A DNA stretch of 64,000 bases from JACDEA01 sp963742585 (lineage in GTDB: Bacteria; Actinomycetota; Acidimicrobiia; Acidimicrobiales; JACDEA01). The stretch is taken from positions 620,001 through 684,000 of the forward strand of contig CAVUMI010000009.1 in NCBI GenBank assembly GCA_963742585.1, read 5' to 3'. How positions within the stretch are numbered: position 1 is the stretch's first letter; each line of letters starts with the position of its first letter. The position numbers were made by a program, and so were the translations under genes. Under the pieces are notes generated by a model that did no database searches, was not told where the DNA came from, and worked only from the letters and a program-made list of their open reading frames with translations. Shown piece by piece: positions 42,306 through 48,972 of the stretch.

Positions 42306-42743
42306 ATGAACCCCACTGACCTCGTTGACCAGACCAGCCGGCGCGACGACATTCCCGACTTCGCCCCGGGCGACACGCTCAAGGTTCATGTGCGGGTCGT
42401 GGAAGGCACGCGGGAGCGCGTGCAGGTGTTCCAGGGAGCGGTCATGCGCCGGCAAGGGTCAGGTGTGCGCGAGACCTTCACCGTGCGCAAGGTGAGCTTT
42501 GGCGTCGGCGTCGAGCGCACGTTCCCGGTGCACTCGCCGGTGCTGGCCAAGATCGAGGTCGTGACCCGCGGCGACGTCCGCCGGGCCAAGCTGTACTACC
42601 TCCGCGACCGCATCGGTAAGGCCGCCAAGATCAAGGAAAAGCGGCAGCCTTTGACCGCCAAGCAGGCAGCCAAGGTCTCGGCAGCCGCCGCGGCACCGTC
42701 AGCCCCATCGACGGACGAGTCGGAGACTTCCGAAACCTCCTAG
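42306..42743 (+). CDS. rplS: 50S ribosomal protein L19, with element-modified 3' end
   Basis: 145 residues, intact. VDQTSRRDDIPDFAPGDTLKVHVRVVEG, FQGAVMRRQGSGVRETFTVRKVSFGVGVERTFPVHSPVL and LYYLRDRIGKAAKIKEKRQP are the L19 core. After residue 110 there is a low-complexity Ala/Ser/Thr/Glu tail. The last 125 bases are duplicated, with divergence, at 46253-46386, and the integrase frame of the element overlaps this tail. The 3' end therefore is the attachment site of the element, and the present C-terminus was probably supplied by it or kept through the event. Confidence 0.96.
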   Translation: MNPTDLVDQTSRRDDIPDFAPGDTLKVHVRVVEGTRERVQVFQGAVMRRQGSGVRETFTVRKVSFGVGVERTFPVHSPVLAKIEVVTRGDVRRAKLYYLRDRIGKAAKIKEKRQPLTAKQAAKVSAAAAAPSAPSTDESETSETS

Positions 42744-42754
42744 ACGAGTACCTC
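42630..42754 (+). repeat. Left att block (attL) in the rplS 3' end
   Basis: Aligned to 46253-46386 over its length. The best identical stretches are CGGCAGCCTTTGAC (42642-42655) and CTCCTAGACGAG (42737-42748), the latter continuing as ACCTC after one mismatch. The strand-exchange core is probably one of these two. The copies differ by nine bases in length (three codons), so both the L19 frame and the integrase frame are preserved. Confidence 0.8.
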
Positions 42755-42817
42755 GGCCGCTACACGACGCGGTGCACTCGCGACCAGAACGGCGAGCGGC
42801 TCAACCAACTCTTTCGG

Positions 42818-43666
42818 ATGACCGGCAAACGCTGGCCGACGGAGATCACCGAAGCGGACCTCGTTGCATGGTGCACGGCGACGGGCGCCAACAACACGGT
42901 TCGTACGCGACTCTCTACCGTGCGGACGTTCTTCGGCTGGTGCGTTCGCCACGACATCGTCAGCACCGATCCCACGCTTGACCTCGACCGCCTACGCAAG
43001 CAGTACCCGAAGGTCTACGGGAAAGTGCAGGGAGCTCACCCGGCTCGATTCCTGAGCGAAGGCGAGGCAACGCGACTCCTCGACACTTGCAAAGACGGAA
43101 CGTGGATCGGCTCCCGCGATCAGTTGGCGATCCGCCTCGGCCTGATGGGAGTCCGCTCCGCCGAGTGCACTCGCATGACATGGGGCAACCTGACCCCGGA
43201 TGGCCGCCTCTCTTGGATCGGCAAGGGTCGGCGTCAGCGGACCGTTAGCCCTGGCCCGACCTTCACCGCCATGCTCGCCAAGTGGCGCGGTGCGTACGAG
43301 CAGGCTCTCGGTCGTCCGGTCGATTCCACCGACCCGTTGCTCTGCCGTGAGGTACTGGGCGCAGCACGCCAGGGCGGACCACGACGCATTCAATGGGCCC
43401 ATCCAATGGCACAGCGAACCTTCTACGCCCTTGTCCAGACCCGAGCACGCCGGGCCGGACTCGGCCACGTTGCTCCTCACGACCTCCGCCACAGTGCTGC
43501 CAACATCCTGCACAACACCCGGACGCCCGATGGTGGTCACGTCTATGACCTGCTCGACATTCAGCAGGTGCTCGACCACGCCGACCCGGCTACTACGCAG
43601 CGCAGCTACATCAGCCAGATGAGCAGCGACGTGAAGCGGTCAGCGGGCGAGACGCTCGACTTTTGA
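42818..43666 (+). CDS. Tyrosine recombinase (integrase); N-terminus lost at the att junction
   Basis: From ATG 42818 (282 residues) it has all catalytic residues: R113 (MGVRSAE), K136 (WIGKGRRQR), H221 and R224 (HDLRHSAAN), H254 (VLDHADP) and Y264 (QRSYISQ). The core-binding domain, however, clearly begins upstream in the same frame, at LLDEYLGRYTTRCTRDQNG encoded by 42737 onward inside and after the rplS end. In this frame, from the stop at 42617 to 42818 there is no ATG, GTG, TTG or CTG, and ATG 42818 lacks a ribosome site. The full protein can only be made from another junction (see 46207). Expression in the integrated state is doubtful. Confidence 0.9.
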   Translation: MTGKRWPTEITEADLVAWCTATGANNTVRTRLSTVRTFFGWCVRHDIVSTDPTLDLDRLRKQYPKVYGKVQGAHPARFLSEGEATRLLDTCKDGTWIGSRDQLAIRLGLMGVRSAECTRMTWGNLTPDGRLSWIGKGRRQRTVSPGPTFTAMLAKWRGAYEQALGRPVDSTDPLLCREVLGAARQGGPRRIQWAHPMAQRTFYALVQTRARRAGLGHVAPHDLRHSAANILHNTRTPDGGHVYDLLDIQQVLDHADPATTQRSYISQMSSDVKRSAGETLDF

Positions 43667-43682
43667 CGAGCCGCACACCGTT

Positions 43683-44682
43683 TTGTCATTCGACGGTGAA
43701 AAATTCTTCGCCGGCCTCTGGCCGGCGCCTCGGCACGATCCCGCGCTTATCGCGTCCCCGCTCGGCAGCGGCTGCTTCCGCCCATCGCACCATGCTGATC
43801 GCGGCGCCGGTTCCGTCGAGTTCGCCTCCCACGACCATCAGCCCGTCCATGCCGACGGGACGACGTACCCACCGCTTCGCCTTCTTGTCCCGGTGAAGGA
43901 TCATCGCCCGCCGAGCCTCTACGAAGGCACCCGCGCTGACGATGGTTTCGTGTTCGACCGGCCTCACTCCCCAGTAGCCGTACCACCGGCCGAATCCTCG
44001 GAAGTCTGTCGGCGGCGTCTTCTGCGCGACCTTGCCGGACTCTCGCCAGAAGTAGTCGCCGACGCGATGGCCGTTGAAGTACGCCTCCGCCTCCGGGTCC
44101 CACCCACGACGCATGTTCGCCGGGCGTACATGCACTCCGTACTGCGCGTGCCGGGGCTCGTCCGATCGCACGGCGTGCGCCCACTTCTCTGACAGCCAAG
44201 GCCACCGATACCCCGGAATGTCGGTTTCCTGCGGCCACCGCTCCAATTCCGACCGAACTTCCGGCGGGAGCGCCATGTAAGCGTGGAGATGAGGTGCCCC
44301 CCCGGTACCACTCCGGTTGTGACAACCGCGGTTGGAACTCCCTTGCGTAAACCCCTCGCAAGGGATGCCTTCGGCGGAAGGCGGCCGTCATGCGATCGAT
44401 CTGTTTCGTCCACAGCCCCCCGGTGGGAGTCACCGCCCGCCAATTTCGGGGCTGGGTGAACGTAACCATCGCCAGCCATGCACCGTCGTGCATCAGCTCA
44501 CCCCACGGGATCGCGTTGAAATGCCAGCGCATCTCGTTTCGAACCTTCGGAGTGAACCGGTAGCTCGGGCGCCCTGTCCGCCCGTTGAACACCGCTTCGC
44601 TTCGCGGCTCCGCCGCGGCGAGCGGATGCAAGTACGGGAACGCCATCCTCGCGAAAGGCAAGGGGTCGGTAGGGGCGATCAA
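43683..44682 (-). CDS. Replication initiator of the rolling-circle (HUH) type, split by a 7-C run
   Basis: Motifs in order: WLAMVTFTQP (motif I), then after correcting one base GAPHLHAYMAL (the HUH metal motif, HLH), and GDYFWRESGK with the probable nicking Tyr, followed by FRGFGRWYGYWG, a pattern common in Rep proteins of small actinobacterial plasmids. The two halves meet at a run of seven C (44297-44303, plus strand). With six C the protein is continuous; the length 1000 is 3n+1. It may be a miscall or a slippery tract. The ATG at 44682 or a later one at 44646 (MAFPYLHPL) may be the start. It overlaps the truncated gene on the other strand. Confidence 0.68.
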
Positions 44683-45160
44683 TCACTACCTTCTCTTTTC
44701 GGCTGACGTCGAACAGCGGGCTATCACTTGCATCGATGCCTACGTGCCGATCGGGATCCGCTCGTGCGTCACTCACTTGACGCCCGGTTCGTCGCCAGGC
44801 GTCGATCGCAGGAACCAGCAGTTGGGCCAAATCGAGTCCATTGTCAATCCGTACGTGAACGCATTCATCGGCGTCTTTTTGGGTGGTGACTTCAATGTCG
44901 AGCCGTATGGTGATGGGTCGGTGCTCAACAAGATCTACTCGTCCTCGATGGGCGGCTTCGGTGGCTTCGTCGAGGTTGAAGCCGTTCGGGCTTCGTGCAT
45001 CACTCCGACCCAGCAACCCTGCGAGCCCACGTTTGGCAACAAGAAGATCGATTACATCTTTATCGACAAGTACAATTGGCCGTCGTATTCGGCATCGACG
45101 AGCAGCCCTTCGGGCAGCATGTCTGATCACAGAGTCCTAAATGGTCATGCGTACCACTAG
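44585..45160 (+). pseudogene. Endonuclease/exonuclease/phosphatase (EEP) family protein, 5'-truncated
   Basis: The C-terminal two thirds of an EEP-fold protein are clear: YGNAILAKGKG, CVTHLTPGSS, RNQQLGQIESIVNPY, the Mg-binding GGDFNVEP, FGNKKIDYIFID and the final SMSDHRVLNGH with the catalytic Asp-His. The N-terminal part with the metal-binding Asn and Glu is missing: upstream of about 44620 the frame is the antisense of the Rep gene. It is therefore a fragment created when Rep-side DNA joined it, and it is unlikely to be active. Its third-position GC and base content are lower than those of host genes. Confidence 0.75.
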
Positions 45161-45869
45161 AAGTCGCCGGTTCTACCTCACGGCGGTTGTTGCAATCGTC
45201 GTCCTCGCGGCGGGTTGCGGTGACGGTGAAAGCGTCAACACCGGCGACGCTGCCCAACAGCCCACGGAGTCGAGCACACCTGCGAAGGGTCCTGATGCGC
45301 GCCGCGGCGTGTATCCGGATCCCCTCACCACTGACTACGAAGCAATCGCGGCGGAGTACCGCGGCGGAGGCCGTCGTGAGTTGGCCCAGCCCACGCAGCT
45401 GGCCACGGCCTACCTGCGCGAGCTCTTCAGCCAGCGGAGCGGCCAGCGCGCCGAGGTCTCTAGGCTTGTTAACCCGCTAGCCGTCGACGTGCCCAATGCC
45501 CAGCAGTTGAGCTTCACCGTTCGTATTCCTAACCGACCGGACCTGACCGGCCACGTCGGGCTCGAGCGCTATCGGGACGGCTTTTGGTACGTCGGCAGCG
45601 TCATCTCCGATGTATTCAATTTGTACGAGCTCAATCTCGACGGGTCGAACTTCACCGGACAGCTCCTGTCATCGGTTCCTGGCGTTGCTCACCTGCGTGT
45701 GCAGGACATTCAGTCACGGCGGGTCACACGAGACGACACGCAACAGGCCTCCGAGAGCCGAGCAATCGTGCTCGATTCCGTGATCGACGGTCGGCTCGGA
45801 AGTTTGTTTGACGTCACGATGGAAACGTCGGACGGCGGCTTGTATGTCGCCCGCTTCATACACGGCTGA
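45141..45869 (+). CDS. Predicted lipoprotein, cargo of the element
   Basis: A basic N-terminus (RTTRSRRFYLTAVVAIVVLAAGCG) ends in a lipobox with Cys at about residue 27, followed by a Ser/Thr/Pro-rich linker and a soluble domain of about 180 residues (LATAYLRELFSQRSG, FTVRIPNRPDLTGHVGLERY, FWYVGSVISDVFNLYELNLDG). I do not recognise the family. ATG 45141 or the in-frame ATG 45147 may be the start; both overlap the end of the EEP fragment. It may be a surface protein that benefits the host or the element, for example in exclusion, but nothing in the sequence shows this. Confidence 0.65.
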   Translation: MVMRTTRSRRFYLTAVVAIVVLAAGCGDGESVNTGDAAQQPTESSTPAKGPDARRGVYPDPLTTDYEAIAAEYRGGGRRELAQPTQLATAYLRELFSQRSGQRAEVSRLVNPLAVDVPNAQQLSFTVRIPNRPDLTGHVGLERYRDGFWYVGSVISDVFNLYELNLDGSNFTGQLLSSVPGVAHLRVQDIQSRRVTRDDTQQASESRAIVLDSVIDGRLGSLFDVTMETSDGGLYVARFIHG

Positions 45870-46206
45870 GATCGTGCGGACACTCGATCCGCGCGCTTGG
45901 TGAAGGCACTCTCGCCCCCTTAGACAACGACAAGGCTCGCCAGGCTTCGCCAGCCGGAGGTGCCCGGCTCGCACTCGCCCCGGTGCATTCCAACCTCCGC
46001 TCTGCCAGAAGCAGCCCTCACCAGCGTCAAGGCCGGAGTCGCACCTGACCGTGTGCCGCTACCGCCAAGTCATGCCGTCGCTCCCGTGGCCTTGACCCCG
46101 AGGACTGCTCCTGGCCTCTTAGCTCTCAACCCTCCGGGGGAGGGCAAACCGGACACCCCGGCTGGCGAGTGCAGGCCAACCCCGACGATGATGGAGGTAA
46201 TGACCG
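45870..46206. other. Non-coding right end of the element
   Basis: No convincing gene. A plus-strand frame (45960-46250, Pro/Ala/Thr-rich) has no recognisable features and looks like chance. The segment contains CTCAACCCTCCGGGGGAGGGC (46126-46146 region, a small GC-rich inverted repeat, CCCTCC/GGAGGG) that might form a hairpin. It lies just left of the att block, where integrase arm sites and the integrase promoter of the circular form would be expected; I could not identify repeated arm motifs by eye. Confidence 0.5.
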
Positions 46207-46209
46207 GTG
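46192..46209 (+). promoter_or_regulatory. Ribosome-binding site and GTG feeding the integrase frame
   Basis: GGAGG at 46193-46197 lies nine bases before GTG 46207. The GTG opens a frame (46207-46395) that passes through the right att block in the same frame as the integrase uses in the left block. A second start, ATG 46200, is too close to the GGAGG and leads to a 16-codon peptide ending at 46250. Confidence 0.55.
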
Positions 46210-46246
46210 ACGCAGCGTCGCGCTTTGGAACAGGAGTCATCAGTAG

Positions 46247-46375
46247 ATGAGTATCAAGGAACTTCGGCAGCCTTTGACGACGAAGCAGGCGGCCAAGGCT
46301 GCAGCGGCCGTCACAGCCAAGGCGCCGAAGTCCGAGCCATCGACCGACGAGCCGGAAGCCTCCGAGAACTCCTAG
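46247..46375 (+). pseudogene. Displaced 3' end of rplS
   Basis: 42 codons, ATG AGT ATC AAG onward: IKELRQPLTTKQAAKAAAAV and the ending STDEPEASENS, aligning with the L19 tail IKEKRQPLTAKQAAKV and STDESETSETS. Only the tail is present, so it cannot make L19. It is the mirror product of integration into rplS. The two copies agree at about 70% by eye, so the event is not recent or the element carried a foreign L19 end. Confidence 0.8.
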
Positions 46376-46386
46376 ACGAGGACCTC
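46253..46386 (+). repeat. Right att block (attR)
   Basis: Partner of 42630-42754. Matches include CGGCAGCCTTTGAC at 46265-46278 and CTCCTAGACGAG at 46369-46380, then ACCTC at 46382-46386. Host sequence resumes right after it. Confidence 0.8.
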
Positions 46387-46533
46387 AGCGTCTGAATCGA
46401 CTTCCTGATCCGCCCCACGGTCCTCTGTCCCCAGTGTTCCTCCTCCGGTTGTGACGGCCCAAATACCGCGTTTGCCTCGTAACGGCATCGGCGATGCACC
46501 GCCCTTCAGTACGGGGGCGAATACCGTCACCAT

Positions 46534-47556
46534 GTGATCGGTCTGCTGGTGGCGGCCGCGACGGCGGCGGCCACCGGACTGTTGCTCACGCCGTATCTGA
46601 TCGCGCGGCTGCGCGCCGCGGGCATCGGCCAGAGGATTCAGGACGAGGTTGGCCAGCACGCCTTCAAGGCGGGTACGCCGACAATGGGCGGGGCCATCGT
46701 CGCCGTCGCTCTCGTCCTCGGCTATGTGGCCGGCCATGTTGTGCTGCGCTCGTGGCCGTCGCGGACCGGGATGCTCGTTGTGGCCGCGATCATCGGTGGA
46801 TCGCTCGTCGGTGGTGTCGACGAGTGGCTGAAGGTCCGCCATGAGCGCAACCTCGGTCTCCGGGAAACCCAGAAGACGATCGGGCTCCTCGTCGTCGCCG
46901 TCACGTTCGTCATCCTGCACGGGCAGACGGCAGGGTCGTGCGACGCCATCGCGGTGACCCGCTGCGATGGACCGGGTCTCCGACTTGGGCCGGTGGTGTG
47001 GGCGCTGTTCGGCATCGCACTGATCTGGGTGACCGCCAACGCGGTGAACTTCACCGACGGGATGGAGGGCATGCTCGCCGGCAGCGGCGCGATGAGTTTC
47101 GCCGCGTTGGCCGTGATCGCGTTCTGGCAGTTCCGCCACCCCGCGGACTACGGCGTGCAGGACGCACTCGACCTGGCGATCGTCGCCGCTGCGGTCGGCG
47201 CAGGCTGCGTCGGGTTCCTCTGGTGGAACGCCAACCCGACCACGATCTTCATGGGCGACGTCGGGTCGCTCGCGCTCGGCACGGGAATCGCCGCGCTCGC
47301 CCTCTCGATGAACGTGGCGTTGTTGGTCCCGGTGCTCGGCGCGCTCTACGTCGTTGAGGGCGGGTCGAGCTTTCTCCAGCGATGGTGGTTTCGGATCTCA
47401 GGTGGGCGTCGGCTGTTCCGCATGGCGCCGATCCACCACCACTTCGAACTGGGGGGTTGGCCAGAGTCGACGGTCATCGTGCGCTTCTGGATCGTCAGCG
47501 GACTTGGTGCCGCCCTTGCGCTGGCGATCTTCTACGGCGACTTTCTCCGCCTCTGA
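46534..47556 (+). CDS. MraY-like phospho-MurNAc-pentapeptide translocase homologue with altered acidic residues
   Basis: 340 residues, about ten membrane helices. Family blocks: HAFKAGTPTMGG, DExxK at residues 96-100 (GVDEWLKVRHERNLGL), NFTDGMEG at 172-179, IFMGDVGSLALG with D242, and the MraY-specific APIHHHFELGGWPE at 299-311. Canonical MraY has DDxxK and TDGLDG; here both second Asp residues are Glu (E97, E178). MraY moves phospho-MurNAc-pentapeptide to undecaprenyl phosphate. The gene is outside the mur cluster (next to lepB), so this may be a second, diverged copy with a related lipid substrate. GTG 46534. Confidence 0.85.
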   Translation: MIGLLVAAATAAATGLLLTPYLIARLRAAGIGQRIQDEVGQHAFKAGTPTMGGAIVAVALVLGYVAGHVVLRSWPSRTGMLVVAAIIGGSLVGGVDEWLKVRHERNLGLRETQKTIGLLVVAVTFVILHGQTAGSCDAIAVTRCDGPGLRLGPVVWALFGIALIWVTANAVNFTDGMEGMLAGSGAMSFAALAVIAFWQFRHPADYGVQDALDLAIVAAAVGAGCVGFLWWNANPTTIFMGDVGSLALGTGIAALALSMNVALLVPVLGALYVVEGGSSFLQRWWFRISGGRRLFRMAPIHHHFELGGWPESTVIVRFWIVSGLGAALALAIFYGDFLRL

Positions 47557-47616
47557 GACTCCTGGATTTGCGGCTACCTTCGCGCCTGTGGGATCGACGG
47601 GGAAGCGGGCGGCGGG

Positions 47617-48306
47617 TTGACGCTGACATCGTGGGAGCCCGTCCTCGAGGACGAGGCTCCGCCCGGTCTACCGCCGTTCGCCGTCGAGAAACCGGCGTCG
47701 CCCACCAAGGCGCTGAAGGAACTGCCGATTCTGCTGGTGATCGCCGGCGTCATCGCGTTCGTCGTCCGCACGTTCGTCGCGCAGGCGTTCTACATCCCCT
47801 CCGGATCGATGCTGCCCCAGCTGCAGATCCTCGATCGAGTGGTGGTTTCGAAGCTGGCGTACAAGCTGCACGATCCGCGTCGCGGCGACATCGTTGTCTT
47901 CGACAACCCGTATCCGCAGCAGGCGACCAAGTCGGAGAACGACAACTTCGTCGTGCGGGTCGTGCGCGATGTCGGCAAAGCCATCGGCGTCGTCCAGCCA
48001 AGCACCGACGAATTCATCAAGCGGGTGATCGCACTACCGGGCGAAACCGTCGAGGGAAGGCAGGGTCCCGATGGCGTCGGCCACGTCTACATCAACGGCC
48101 GCCTGCTCAGTGAGCCGTACCTCACTCCGGACGTGAACACGAGCACGTTCGCGCCGGTAACCGTCCCGAAAGATCAGCTCTGGGTGATGGGCGACAACCG
48201 CACCAACTCGGGCGATAGCCGGGTGTTCGGACCCATTCCGGAAGACAAGGTCGTGGGTCGGGCAATCGTGAGGGTCTGGCCATTCGACGACGCCAGCTTC
48301 TTGTGA
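47617..48306 (+). CDS. lepB: Signal peptidase I
   Basis: Removes signal peptides at the outer face of the membrane. One N-terminal transmembrane segment (ELPILLVIAGVIAFVVRTFV), catalytic Ser64 in FYIPSGSMLPQL, catalytic Lys135 in EFIKRVIALPGE, and the C-terminal GDNRTNSGDSRVFGPI box. 229 residues. TTG 47617 is the first usable start and leaves a 35-residue cytosolic lead. Location downstream of rplS is canonical once the element and the MraY-like gene are set aside. Confidence 0.95.
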   Translation: MTLTSWEPVLEDEAPPGLPPFAVEKPASPTKALKELPILLVIAGVIAFVVRTFVAQAFYIPSGSMLPQLQILDRVVVSKLAYKLHDPRRGDIVVFDNPYPQQATKSENDNFVVRVVRDVGKAIGVVQPSTDEFIKRVIALPGETVEGRQGPDGVGHVYINGRLLSEPYLTPDVNTSTFAPVTVPKDQLWVMGDNRTNSGDSRVFGPIPEDKVVGRAIVRVWPFDDASFL

Positions 48307-48334
48307 CCGCACACCGGCGTCGTAGTCTCTCTTC

Positions 48335-48631
48335 ATGAGCTTCTCGGAGGACCTCGAGCGCTATGAGTCCGAGATCGAGCTCCAGCTGTACCAGGAGTAC
48401 CGCGCGGTACTGCCCATGTTTCGCTACGTGGTCGAGACGGAGAGGCGCTTCTACCTCGCCAACGAAGTGAAGATGGAGGCCAAGAACGAGAACGGCAGGC
48501 CCTACTTCGAAATCGAGTTGGGCGACGCGTGGGTGTGGGACATGTATCGGCCGGCCCGCTTCGTGGCGTCGGTCCGCGTAGTCACGTTCAAGGACGTGAA
48601 TGTCGAGGAGCTACCCGAAAAGGAGCTATGA
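48335..48631 (+). CDS. DUF2469 family protein
   Basis: 98 residues, intact. SEDLERYESEIELQLYQEYR, FRYVVETERRFYLANEV and FEIELGDAWVWDMYRPARFV match the actinobacterial DUF2469 family found between lepB/rnhB and yraN. It is small, acidic and soluble with no known function. Its stop overlaps the start of yraN (ATGA), so the two are coupled. Confidence 0.92.
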   Translation: MSFSEDLERYESEIELQLYQEYRAVLPMFRYVVETERRFYLANEVKMEAKNENGRPYFEIELGDAWVWDMYRPARFVASVRVVTFKDVNVEELPEKEL

Positions 48632-48972
48632 GCGCGCACAACCGGGCGCTCGGACTACGCGGCGAGGACGCGGCCGCCGCCTGGTACGAAGCGCAGGGCT
48701 ACGAGGTGGTGGCTCGGAACTGGCGCTGTCGTGACGGCGAGCTCGACCTGATAGTCCGCCACGGTCGTACGTTCGTGTTCTGCGAGGTCAAGGCCCGTTC
48801 CTCGATGGCGTTCGGCGCGCCGGTCGAGGCCATCACCTATCAGAAGCAGGCGCGGCTCCGGCGGCTGGCGGCGCGTTGGCTGGAGGCCTCGCCGGTCCGG
48901 GCGCGGGAGATCCGCTTCGACGTCGCATCGGTGCTGGGAGGTTCGCTCGAGGTTCTCCAAGGAGCCTTCTGA
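48628..48972 (+). CDS. yraN: YraN family (UPF0102) predicted nuclease-fold protein
   Basis: 114 residues. RALGLRGEDAAAAWYEAQGYEVVARNWR, then GELDLIVRHGRTFVFCEVKARSS: the Glu, the ELD Asp and the ExK (CEVKAR) form the restriction-endonuclease-like active centre of this family. ITYQKQARLRRLAARWL follows. The proteins often sit next to ribosomal or comM-dprA genes. Function is not established; DNA repair or uptake has been suggested for the family. Confidence 0.92.
   Translation: MSAHNRALGLRGEDAAAAWYEAQGYEVVARNWRCRDGELDLIVRHGRTFVFCEVKARSSMAFGAPVEAITYQKQARLRRLAARWLEASPVRAREIRFDVASVLGGSLEVLQGAF

Larger units (their letters stand above)
42630..46386 (+). mobile_element. Small integrated element in the rplS 3' end (tyrosine integrase + HUH Rep)
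   Basis: About 3.6 kb bounded by two diverged copies of the rplS 3' end. Contents in order: tyrosine integrase starting right at the left junction, a rolling-circle type replication initiator on the minus strand, a truncated endonuclease/exonuclease/phosphatase-family gene, a lipoprotein, and a 340-base non-coding right end with a ribosome site and GTG that joins the integrase frame when circularised. There are no conjugation or relaxase genes. Parts (44.6-45.9 kb) look less GC-rich than the host genes. It resembles integrative plasmids of actinobacteria (int plus rep) in minimal form. Confidence 0.82.
46207..46395 (+). other. Displaced integrase N-terminus (continuous with the integrase only in the circular form)
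   Basis: Encodes about 62 residues ending AGSLRELLDEDLSV. The LLDE of this frame matches LLDE of the integrase frame at 42740-42748 exactly, at the CTCCTAGACGAG core. Joining 46207-46380 to 42749-43666 gives one open frame of about 363 codons (about 360 if the left block copy is kept), a normal integrase length. In the chromosome the frame ends 15 bases after the core. This is read directly from both junctions; use of the joined frame is inferred. Confidence 0.7.

Noticed and set aside
45960..46250. Pro/Ala-rich open frame at the right end of the element
   Set aside because: No recognisable domain, odd composition, and it lies where integrase control sites are expected; treated as non-coding.
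46247..46375. A second functional L19 gene
   Set aside because: Only the low-complexity tail is present without the ribosome-binding core; it is best explained as the att duplicate.
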